NCBI RefSeq assembly: GCF_026625885.1
Contig: NZ_CP113068.1
Location: forward strand, 2,294,001-2,358,000
Length of the DNA stretch: 64,000 nucleotides
Direction: 5' to 3'
Origin: Roseateles sp. SL47
Lineage (GTDB): Bacteria > Pseudomonadota > Gammaproteobacteria > Burkholderiales > Burkholderiaceae_C
Shown here one piece after another: positions 57,391 to 64,000 of this stretch. Below the pieces are notes generated by a model. That model was not told where the DNA came from. It saw only the letters and a program-made list of their open reading frames with translations, and did no database searches. Each line of letters begins with the position of its first letter. Position 1 is the stretch's first letter. A program made the position numbers and the translations under genes.

Positions 57391-57768
57391 TCAGCTCGAA
57401 GTCACCTGGCGGTCATGGAAGACCGCCTCCACATTGTGTCCGTCGGGGTCGAGGACAAACGCGGCATAGTAACCGGCGTGATAACGCGGGCGATAACCGG
57501 GGGCGCCGTTGTCCTTGCCGCCCCCCTCCAGCGCGGCACGATAGAACGCTTCCACTTCTTCTCGGCTCCTGGCCACAAACGCGAGGTGCATGGGCGCGGG
57601 TTTGTGCAGCGCCGTTTGCAGGCAGAGCGATGCGTCCCCGTGCCCCACGATCTCGATGCCCATGGACCCTTCGTTCACACTCGTGATGCCCAGAGGCGCG
57701 AGGGCCTTCAGATAAAAGGACTTGCTTGTGGCGTAGTCGGTAACGCCGAAGGCGATGTGATCGAACAT
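57391..57768 (-). CDS. VOC-family (glyoxalase/bleomycin-resistance fold) protein
   Basis: A 125-residue single VOC domain beginning MFDHIAFGVTDYATSKSFYL and ending with the metal-binding Glu in DPDGHNVEAVFHD. AAGGAG precedes the ATG at 57768. VOC proteins range from glyoxalases to dioxygenases and antibiotic-binding proteins; function cannot be assigned here. Confidence 0.88.
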   Translation of the reverse strand: MFDHIAFGVTDYATSKSFYLKALAPLGITSVNEGSMGIEIVGHGDASLCLQTALHKPAPMHLAFVARSREEVEAFYRAALEGGGKDNGAPGYRPRYHAGYYAAFVLDPDGHNVEAVFHDRQVTSS

Positions 57769-58081
57769 GAAACGGCTCCTTGATGGGTGGGGTGGCGCAC
57801 AGAGCGCAGGCACAGCGGAGGCTCGCCGAAGGGGCTGACTCTGCGTCAAGCGGAGGGCGACGTCCAGTCGTCATGCCCGTCGGGTCCCACCGGTCGCAGG
57901 CCACGTGGCGGGTGCGGGGAAAGGACGCATCACCTTCGTCTGATATACCTGCGCGTGGTGACGATGCATGCCCTGAACCCCACTCAGAAGGCAACTGGCT
58001 CATCATTAAAATTGATGATGAGCACGCATCACCGGCCGTCGATCATCGTCTCGGGCGCAGATTGGATAGAGGGAGCTGAGT
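57769..58081. promoter_or_regulatory. Intergenic region with palindrome upstream of the lipoprotein pair
   Basis: 313 bases without a gene I support, divergent between the VOC gene and the lipoprotein gene. It carries the 8-bp palindrome at 57999-58022 and an AT-rich core, the most likely site of a promoter or operator for the 58082 gene. Confidence 0.45.
57999..58022. promoter_or_regulatory. Operator-like palindrome
   Basis: CTCATCAT, eight bases (TAAAATTG), ATGATGAG: perfect 8-bp arms in a locally AT-rich patch of an otherwise GC-rich region, 59 bases before the lipoprotein ATG. Consistent with a dimeric repressor site or a stem. Confidence 0.5.
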
Positions 58082-59020
58082 ATGAAATCGCTGTACGTCG
58101 CGGCTTGGGCAGCCGTCTTGCTGCTCAATGGCTGCGCGAACTACAAGGCGATCACCAGTTTTGCTGGTGAAACAACTGAAATGACGGGCGCCGTGCGCCA
58201 GGAAATCCAGCAGGTCGCCAAGTTGTGCCATGACGCGGCTGACGTCCGCATGCTGCTGGCCGAATCCAGCGCGACCGGAGATGTGGAGGCCGCGAGGGCC
58301 CTCAAGAAGAGCTGCGAACTGACCGGCGATGCCACGGTCCAGTTCCAGGAGGTGACGGTCGACACGCTCGACTTGTACGCAAAAACCCTGTTGGCGATGG
58401 TGGACGACCGACAGTTCGAGGTGCGTCGCTCCATTCAAGGCACCACCAAGAAACTTGCAGCGCTCAAGGGCCGAGATGGGAATGCCTTTGTGAGTGAGCC
58501 GAAGTTGAAGGCCGTCACTAACGTGCTCACGCTGCTGGCCGAAGTCGTCGTCCAGGCTGAACGAGAAGAGGGGATTCGACGCCTGACGGCGGCCGGGCCG
58601 GATCTCGTGGCCAACGCCAGGATTCTGCGCAGTTTCTTTGCGGACCCGCCGCGCCAGTCTGATTACGATGGGTGGCTCACCACCACTGCACTCATTTCAC
58701 GGGGAAGCGAGATCAGCATCGGATTGGGCAAGCCCATGGCGCTTGCAGAGCCCATTCGAACGGCTGAGCTCCGTCGCCAGATTGCACTGACGGGGAAGGC
58801 ACTGGAGGGGCGGCAGGCAAAGCCGGGCAATCCGGGCAATCCGGGCAATCCGGGCGAAGTGCCCGGAAAGATCGTTGCGGCCATTGATGCATGGATCGCA
58901 TCGGTCCCTGTGTTTCAGCAGGACGCGTTAAAGAGGGACCCTCGCGCATTGATGGATACCTTGAAAGAGTTCCGTCAAAAGAACCTGGAAGCGCGTGATG
59001 CCGTTGAAGCTGGTTTTTGA
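58082..59020 (+). CDS. Unrecognised lipoprotein
   Basis: A 312-residue lipoprotein, signal with lipobox LLNGC near residue 18. The mature part is mainly helical and has no domain I know. It includes a short collagen-like run (KPGNPGNPGNPGEVPG, three 9-base DNA repeats) near residue 245. It is followed 15 bases later by a helical protein gene, with which it probably forms an operon. A role in an envelope or secretion system is possible but unproven. Confidence 0.75.
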   Translation: MKSLYVAAWAAVLLLNGCANYKAITSFAGETTEMTGAVRQEIQQVAKLCHDAADVRMLLAESSATGDVEAARALKKSCELTGDATVQFQEVTVDTLDLYAKTLLAMVDDRQFEVRRSIQGTTKKLAALKGRDGNAFVSEPKLKAVTNVLTLLAEVVVQAEREEGIRRLTAAGPDLVANARILRSFFADPPRQSDYDGWLTTTALISRGSEISIGLGKPMALAEPIRTAELRRQIALTGKALEGRQAKPGNPGNPGNPGEVPGKIVAAIDAWIASVPVFQQDALKRDPRALMDTLKEFRQKNLEARDAVEAGF

Positions 59021-59035
59021 GACGAGGACTGAGCG

Positions 59036-59455
59036 ATGAGCACCTTGATGGACCTGGCCCAGCCTGACGACAAACTGGATGAGCATGCCTTGGCGCCGTT
59101 GAGGGGCCTGCTGAACGATCAGATATCGGCGCTGAACGATGATCTGGAGAAGGCCAGCACGCAGAAGGATATTGACGCCATCCAGGCCGTTCAGAATGGG
59201 CTTGCAGCGAAGGCAACGGCCCTCACGGGCCTCAGCATTCAGCTGAAGACCGGCGAGGCGAAGATCACTGCGGAGCACATCCAGTCTGCGGTGGATGCAG
59301 CGGAAGAGGTCATCAACAAGGTCAAGGCCGTCAAGGCGAAGCTGGCGCTGCTGGGGGCGGTGATCGACTTTGCAGCGGCGGTTCTGACGGGTCATGGACA
59401 AGCCGTCGTCGGCGCGGCGGTGAAGTTGAAAAATGCGCTGAGCAAAGGTGACTGA
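59036..59455 (+). CDS. Unrecognised small helical protein, partner of the lipoprotein
   Basis: A 139-residue protein, MSTLMDLAQPDDKLDEHAL at the start. The N-terminal half is coiled-coil-like (LNDQISALNDDLEKASTQKD); the C-terminal third has a hydrophobic or amphipathic stretch (LALLGAVIDFAAAVLTGHG). No signal peptide. Acidic, Ala/Leu-rich. Immediately downstream of the lipoprotein gene with a GAGGA site. No family recognised. Confidence 0.7.
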   Translation: MSTLMDLAQPDDKLDEHALAPLRGLLNDQISALNDDLEKASTQKDIDAIQAVQNGLAAKATALTGLSIQLKTGEAKITAEHIQSAVDAAEEVINKVKAVKAKLALLGAVIDFAAAVLTGHGQAVVGAAVKLKNALSKGD

Positions 59456-59541
59456 GCCAAGGCGATTCAGGCGATTCGGACAACTCAGGCATTCGCGCGT
59501 CTGCGGCGTGACGCTTGGGCAGGAACTTGTGGGTCACCACA

Positions 59542-59883
59542 CTAGCGCTGCACGTCGACATCTCGACGGTTGTCGAAGTCGGGGCCCGCTTTCAGGCTCA
59601 CCGCTGGGTCAATCAGCCATTCGACCCCTCGTTTGAAGTCCAGGAACCGGTAGTTCTCTGGATGCTTGTTCTGCTGCTTCAGATAGGCCAGTGCCGACGC
59701 CGTGCTGTAGAAGGTCTGCGCCACCAGCTGAGATTTCCCGGGAGTGAAGATACTAACGAGCGCAATGGCGAGCACCGGATCCTGGTCATGGAAGGCCGAA
59801 GGCACGTCGATGCCGTGTTGCTCACAATACGCCAGCATGCGCTTTCTGATGCTGACCATACGCTGGCCGTTGTGGATGCTCAT
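59542..59883 (-). CDS. Hypothetical protein
   Basis: A 113-residue soluble protein. N-terminal part (RKRMLAYCEQHGIDVPSAFHD) is helical; later VEWLIDPAVSLKAGPDFDN. I do not recognise it. It is encoded opposite the lipoprotein pair. Repeated GTCCTATTG / GTCGTGTTG words lie just upstream in the 59884-59957 gap. Confidence 0.5.
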   Translation of the reverse strand: MSIHNGQRMVSIRKRMLAYCEQHGIDVPSAFHDQDPVLAIALVSIFTPGKSQLVAQTFYSTASALAYLKQQNKHPENYRFLDFKRGVEWLIDPAVSLKAGPDFDNRRDVDVQR

Positions 59884-59957
59884 CGAGTCCTATTGTGTCC
59901 TATTGAGTCGTGTTGGGTCGTGTTCTACAGGGTCTCGGGTTCAAGAAGCTGGAGACC

Positions 59958-60386
59958 TCACCCTGCCCGGCACTGGGGCGACGTATTTGACAGCATCGAG
60001 TAGCTGAACTCCGAAAGGATGGAGATGCAGGCGGATGCTGGCGAATCCGGCGGGAACCAAGCCACCACGCCAGCACCACGCCTGGCGTCTTCAAAGAAGC
60101 GGTCCACCTTGTTCCAATCCAAGGAGACCTCGCCCTCTTCCGTGCAGAAGATCCTGGTGCCGCTGTATCGCTGACCGGAGACCACATAGCTGTACTCGAC
60201 GACCGGAAAGTGGCGCGTACCTCGAAAGAACTTCATTTCGCGGCTATCCACCCGAGTGAAGTGAACTGGCGCACTGAGGTGGGTGCAGGGCACCATCGGC
60301 GGCTTCAAAAACAGCGGGGCCAGCGACACCCCAAGCGTCGCGATCAGGGCGAATCCGAGGGCGATGGCGACGATGGGGCGGTTCAC
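59958..60386 (-). CDS. DUF3592-like membrane protein
   Basis: A 142-residue protein with an N-terminal membrane segment (AIALGFALIATLGVSLAPLF) and an extracytoplasmic part with the DUF3592 pattern VVEYSYVVSGQRYSGTRIF. Function unknown. Separated from its neighbours by short gaps; not clearly in an operon. Confidence 0.65.
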   Translation of the reverse strand: MNRPIVAIALGFALIATLGVSLAPLFLKPPMVPCTHLSAPVHFTRVDSREMKFFRGTRHFPVVEYSYVVSGQRYSGTRIFCTEEGEVSLDWNKVDRFFEDARRGAGVVAWFPPDSPASACISILSEFSYSMLSNTSPQCRAG

Positions 60387-60446
60387 GTGCAGGCCTGGCG
60401 TTGGATAGGACGGACTGTACCGCGCAGCCGTTCCAGCCCTCGGCCG

Positions 60447-61802
60447 TCAGCTCTCGCCCGCCCCCTGCTGCGCGGCCGCTTCCGCATGGTCCGCTGCCCC
60501 CAAGGTGCCCAGCGCCCGCCGAAGCCCGCTGGCACTCGGCGACTCGATGTAGACGCACTTCTTTCCATGCCGCTTGCAGTGATCCTTCACCCGCCAATAC
60601 GCGTCGTGGCTGATGCATCCCGTCTGACAGATCACCAGGTCGGCGGCGGCCAGACTGGCGTCCAGCTTGGCCACGGCGTCTTCTTCGCCGCCGTCATGGT
60701 GCAGGAACCGTCCCCCGGTTCGCTCGATCAGTTGTCGATAGATGGGCACCACCGCAGGCCTGCCGCCCACGCACAGCACCGACTGCTCATCCAGTGAGGG
60801 CAGGGTGGCCTCTTCGCCTTGCGGGGCGGGTGCCTGCTCGGCCAGCCGGCTCTCCAGGGCATCCAGTTGTCGCTGCAGCTCCGCGCCCTTGCGATGTTCC
60901 CGCTCCGCCGCCTGTTGTGCCGTCAGCAGCGCGCGTTCCAGCTGATGAATCCGCTCCTGCTGATGCTGCAACTGCTTCGCCTGCTCATGGCGATGGCGCA
61001 GACCCGGCACGCTGTCCTCCAGCTGCTGCATCTCCTCCCGCAGCCCGGCCAGCAGCATGTCCCGCCCCATCAGTTCCCCACGAAGTCGCAGGTTCTCCGC
61101 CTGACTGGCCTCCAATTGCTGCGCGCGCTCCGCCAGCAGCCGCGTGCTGCGCGACTGGGCCAGCGCCAGCTCGCGGCCCAGCACGGCGTTTTCATCCTCC
61201 AGCGCATCCATGCGTTGCAGATCCGCCCGATTGGCAGCGCCCACCTGGTGCTGCAGCATGTGAATGTCCCGCAGCACCTGCTCCTGCAGGGCGGCATCAC
61301 AGCGGGCATGGGTCAGCGTGGCCCACAGCGCACCGGCCACGTCATTGCCACCCTGCGCGGCCGCCCAGAAACGACCCAGGGCCTCCGGCGTCTTGTGCTG
61401 CGCGGCTTGCTTCAGTGCAATGGCGAAGCGTTGATCCAGCTCTTTTTGCAGGGCTTCGGCGACGGTGCCACGGTGATTGCATTCGTTGATGGCGCCGCAG
61501 TGCAGTTCGTAGTCGTTGGCCTGTGCCTGGCCGCCCAGCACCTTGCCCAGGAGGCGCCGCAGCACCTGGATGGGGAGGCAGACCCCGATCACCGGGCAGA
61601 GCGATTGTGTCGGCAGCTCCCACAAGCGACGGCGGCGTGAACCGCGGGCCGATGGGGTGTCTTCCGTCTTGCTATCGCCATCAGGCAGCGCCGAAGGGCC
61701 GGGCAGACCGCCCACTCGCCGGGCGGAAAACTCCGACAGCCCTGTGGCGGGAGACGGTTCGGCAAGGGGCAGGCGGCTGAACAGGGTGGGCTTGTCGCAC
61801 AT
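60447..61802 (-). CDS. DUF2325 protein with coiled-coil N-terminus
   Basis: A 451-residue protein. The first ~110 residues include SQRVGG-like and basic patches, then a Cys-containing part (YELHCGAINECNHRG). A long coiled coil spans about residues 160-340. The C-terminal DUF2325 domain carries CVGGRPAVVPIYRQLIE, ICQTGCISHDAYW and KKCVYIESPSASGLRRAL, with conserved Cys that may bind metal. Start ATG 61802 follows AAGGAAA. It ends the hemin-uptake operon, 92 bases after tonB. Confidence 0.8.
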   Translation of the reverse strand: MCDKPTLFSRLPLAEPSPATGLSEFSARRVGGLPGPSALPDGDSKTEDTPSARGSRRRRLWELPTQSLCPVIGVCLPIQVLRRLLGKVLGGQAQANDYELHCGAINECNHRGTVAEALQKELDQRFAIALKQAAQHKTPEALGRFWAAAQGGNDVAGALWATLTHARCDAALQEQVLRDIHMLQHQVGAANRADLQRMDALEDENAVLGRELALAQSRSTRLLAERAQQLEASQAENLRLRGELMGRDMLLAGLREEMQQLEDSVPGLRHRHEQAKQLQHQQERIHQLERALLTAQQAAEREHRKGAELQRQLDALESRLAEQAPAPQGEEATLPSLDEQSVLCVGGRPAVVPIYRQLIERTGGRFLHHDGGEEDAVAKLDASLAAADLVICQTGCISHDAYWRVKDHCKRHGKKCVYIESPSASGLRRALGTLGAADHAEAAAQQGAGES

Positions 61803-61893
61803 GGTGGGGTTTCCTTCTGGATCGGGCTGCTGAGGGGCGGGCGCGCTCTTGTGGCGTGTGATTCGCGAGGGCGGGGCGAGGGCGGGACAAGAA

Positions 61894-62823
61894 CTACAAC
61901 GAGCCGGGCGCGGCGGGCTGCAAGGCAAAACGGACCGCATAGTCGATCCAGCTCACCATCCGCTGATCGCCGCGACGGGCGGGCACATAGGGGCAGGACT
62001 CCGCCACACGTCGTGCCGCTTCGTCCAGCAGACGGAAGCCGCTCCCGTTGGCGATCAGAACCTCCGCCGCCCGGCCGTTTTCATCGACCTTCACCCGCAG
62101 CCGCACGAGACCCTGGACGCCACGCTCGCGCAGCAAGGCGGGATAGTGGCGGGCGGTCTGGCTGTCCCGGCACTGCTGGTAGTTGGCGGGCACGGTGGCC
62201 GGCTGGTCCTGCGCGGTTGCGGGATCGGAGCGGGCGGCTGCCAGGAGCTGCGTCGGTGGGACGGCGGTTGCCATCACGCCGCTGTGGGCAGGGACGGAAG
62301 TGGGGGCTGAGGGCGCGGCCTCAGTCGTGGATCCCGTGGTGCCAGAAACGTCGGCAACTCGGGGGGAGGCACCGCTCGGCTGCAAGGGGACCTGGGGCCG
62401 GACATCCGAGCCCAGCGCCGTCGCAACGGGTTGGGATTCAGACGGGTGGCGCTCTGGGGAAACGTCCATGCCGATCGTCGGGATCGGCAGGACAGGAATA
62501 GCGGGTGGTGCCGCCAGGGATGCCACCACGGCGGGCGTGGTCCGTGTGGTCGGCGCAGCGGGTGTGGCCCAGGACGAGGGTTCAAACAGTGGCCGGACCG
62601 CCACCCATTGCATCGATGAGGGCGGCACGGTGGCTACCTTGGGCAGGGGTGCGTGCGAGCGTGTGCCCAGCAGTGCCAGCAGCAGGAGGCCGTGTACCGC
62701 CACGGTGGCAATGCCCCCGTGCCAGCGCAGGCGCCCACCGGCCTTGTGTGCTCCTTCCAGGGCGGGCGAGAAGCCGTGGCTTGCCGGAGCACGCCCCCCG
62801 GCATTCATCACCCAGGCACTCAT
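61894..62823 (-). CDS. tonB: Energy transducer TonB
   Basis: A 309-residue protein with an N-terminal anchor (GIATVAVHGLLLLALLGTR), a long Pro/Ala/Thr-rich periplasmic linker, and the C-terminal TonB domain (LVRLRVKVDENGRAAEVLI, CPYVPARR). Powers outer-membrane receptors, presumably for hemin here. Its ATG overlaps the hmuV stop as ATGA. Confidence 0.92.
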   Translation of the reverse strand: MSAWVMNAGGRAPASHGFSPALEGAHKAGGRLRWHGGIATVAVHGLLLLALLGTRSHAPLPKVATVPPSSMQWVAVRPLFEPSSWATPAAPTTRTTPAVVASLAAPPAIPVLPIPTIGMDVSPERHPSESQPVATALGSDVRPQVPLQPSGASPRVADVSGTTGSTTEAAPSAPTSVPAHSGVMATAVPPTQLLAAARSDPATAQDQPATVPANYQQCRDSQTARHYPALLRERGVQGLVRLRVKVDENGRAAEVLIANGSGFRLLDEAARRVAESCPYVPARRGDQRMVSWIDYAVRFALQPAAPGSL

Positions 62824-63695
62824 CGCCCGACCTCCCGCAGCGGTGTCATCGGCGGCGGCATGACCGGTGTCATGGCCGGCGTCATGACCGGTGTCGTTGG
62901 CGGCGCCGTTAGAGGCGCCGTTAGCGGCGTCTGCAGCGGCGTCATCATCGGCAGCATTGCCATGCCGTGCTCATCCTGCAGCAACCGCATGCGCGTGCCA
63001 TAGAGCTGTTCCAGCAGGGGCTGCGTGGAGGGCAGTGCATCGCAGTCTGCAATCAGCCGGCCGTCCTTCACCATCCACAGGCGGTCGAAATGATTCAAGG
63101 CCAGGTTGACGTCGTGCAGCACCGCCACGAGCGCATGCCCACGCTGTGCCGCAAAGCGGCTGATGGCGTGCATCAGCGACAGCGTCAGCCCCGGATCCAG
63201 TGCCGCCAGCGGTTCATCGACCAGCAGCAAGCCCTCGCGCTCATCCCACGCCTGCGCCAATACGCGTGCCAATTGCACACGCGCCTGCTCGCCGCCCGAG
63301 AGCGTGTCGAAGCGGCGGCCGATGAGATGGTCCGCCTGTGCCTGCACCAGAGCCTGCTGAACGATCTCGGACTGATCGGGGTCTTGCTGTCGGGCCACCC
63401 GGCCGAGCGCCACCACCAGTTCCACCGGCAGGCCGAACGCCACGCCCTGCTGCTGCGGTAGCACCGCACGGCGGCGTGCCAGGGCCTGCGGCGACCAGGC
63501 CGACAAGGGCCGTCGGTCCAGCAGCACCTCCCCTTCGGACGGCTGGAGCTCCCGCGACATCAATCGCAGCAGCGTGGATTTGCCCGCGCCGCTGGGGCCG
63601 AGAATGGCGACCCGCTCCCCGGCCATGAGCCGCAAGTGGATGGGCCCGAGGCGCAGGTCACCCATCAACAGGCGGACGTGATTCATCACCAGCAT
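62820..63695 (-). CDS. hmuV: Hemin ABC transporter ATP-binding protein HmuV
   Basis: A 291-residue ABC ATPase. Walker A GPSGAGKST, signature LSGGEQARVQLARVL, Walker B LLLVDEPLAALDP and the His-loop HDVNLALN are present. Start ATG 63695 overlaps the permease stop in TGATG. Unusual is a ~40-residue C-terminal tail of Thr/Pro/Met repeats (TPLTAPLTAPPTTPVMTPAM), encoded by near-repeats at 62840-62950. Confidence 0.9.
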   Translation of the reverse strand: MLVMNHVRLLMGDLRLGPIHLRLMAGERVAILGPSGAGKSTLLRLMSRELQPSEGEVLLDRRPLSAWSPQALARRRAVLPQQQGVAFGLPVELVVALGRVARQQDPDQSEIVQQALVQAQADHLIGRRFDTLSGGEQARVQLARVLAQAWDEREGLLLVDEPLAALDPGLTLSLMHAISRFAAQRGHALVAVLHDVNLALNHFDRLWMVKDGRLIADCDALPSTQPLLEQLYGTRMRLLQDEHGMAMLPMMTPLQTPLTAPLTAPPTTPVMTPAMTPVMPPPMTPLREVGR

Positions 63696-64000
63696 CAGGC
63701 ACTCCCCATCCGGCGGACCGTGCCGCGTAGCAGCACCAGGAACCACGGCGCCCCGATCAGCGCGCTGAACACCCCCACGGGGATCTCCGCCGGCACGGCC
63801 AGCGTGCGGGCCAGGGTGTCTGCCACCAACAGCAGCAGTGCGCCGGACAGCATGGCGCAGGGCAGCACCCGGCGCAGATCCGCACCCACCCATTGCCGCG
63901 CCAGATGAGGCGCCATCAGCCCGATGAAGCCGATGCTGCCGCACCACGCCACAGCCAAGGCGGCCAGCAGCGCCACGATGCCGATGGCCGCATGGCGAAG
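63695..64000 (-). CDS. hmuU: FecCD-family hemin permease HmuU, C-terminal part
   Basis: The frame is open to the right edge of the window, so only the last ~101 residues are seen. Sequence such as CGSIGFIGLMAPHLARQWVG (the FecCD/BtuC signature) and EIPVGVFSALIGAPWFLVLL are diagnostic of the C-terminal helices of FecCD permeases. Coupled to hmuV by TGATG. Upstream partners (substrate-binding protein and receptor) would lie beyond 64000. Confidence 0.88.
   Translation of the reverse strand, partial: LRHAAIGIVALLAALAVAWCGSIGFIGLMAPHLARQWVGADLRRVLPCAMLSGALLLLVADTLARTLAVPAEIPVGVFSALIGAPWFLVLLRGTVRRMGSA

Noticed and set aside
57780..58079. Plus-strand frames upstream of the lipoprotein gene
   Set aside because: They run through the divergent promoter area and show no protein-like features.

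Overview
The window is GC-rich, densely packed chromosomal DNA with no rRNA, tRNA, CRISPR array or complete insertion sequence that I can see. The gene order yceF / yceD-rpmF-plsX-fabHDG-acpP-fabF, then degQ(mucD)-lepA-lepB-DUF4845-rnc-era-recO-pdxJ-acpS-nagZ, and rne / rluC-HAD-Rieske-S49 protease is typical of Betaproteobacteria, order Burkholderiales. A Roseateles/Mitsuaria/Rubrivivax-like genus is the best guess. This is inferred from synteny and protein features, not from any database search.

Region 1 (1-11924) is a surface-polysaccharide locus. On the minus strand, reading leftward from 10668, it encodes an SLBB exporter, a Wzz-type chain-length protein, an EPS-associated MarR-like regulator, the four CDP-3,6-dideoxyhexose enzymes (ddhD, rfbF, rfbG, rfbH), an extended SDR and a two-subunit transketolase that runs off the left edge. 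A WecA/WbpL-type initiating transferase diverges at 10800. RfbF, RfbG, RfbH and DdhD should convert glucose-1-phosphate to a CDP-3,6-dideoxy-4-keto sugar. The translationally coupled SDR and split transketolase suggest that a two-carbon branch is added and reduced, giving a yersiniose-like or octose-like branched sugar. This is the best candidate here for an undescribed pathway.

Region 2 (11997-33709) is mostly core housekeeping: an RhlE-like helicase, an RsmI-like methylase, YceF (Maf) and YceD, the fatty-acid/phospholipid operon, the periplasmic protease DegQ/MucD, and the lepA-to-nagZ run. Oddities are the absence of rpoE-rseA-rseB next to mucD, a ~110-residue acidic extension on Era, and an intergenic region before lepA with two DnaA-box-like motifs and a possible small RNA.

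Region 3 (33790-46153) holds an MFS exporter with a divergent LysR regulator, a POT peptide transporter, RNase E with a long repetitive tail and a structured leader, then RluC, a HAD phosphatase, a Rieske protein, an S49 protease and a ChaN-like lipoprotein.

Region 4 (46311-64000) is more accessory: a zinc-ribbon protein, a histidine-kinase remnant, a tricarballylate/citrate locus (tcuR, tcuA, tcuB and a lone TctC-type receptor), a CsgG-like lipoprotein preceded by an 11-bp minisatellite, an HD-domain protein, a hybrid sensor kinase, small regulators and unknown proteins, an unrecognised lipoprotein/helical-protein pair behind a palindrome, and a hemin-uptake operon (hmuU-hmuV-tonB-DUF2325) that runs off the right edge.
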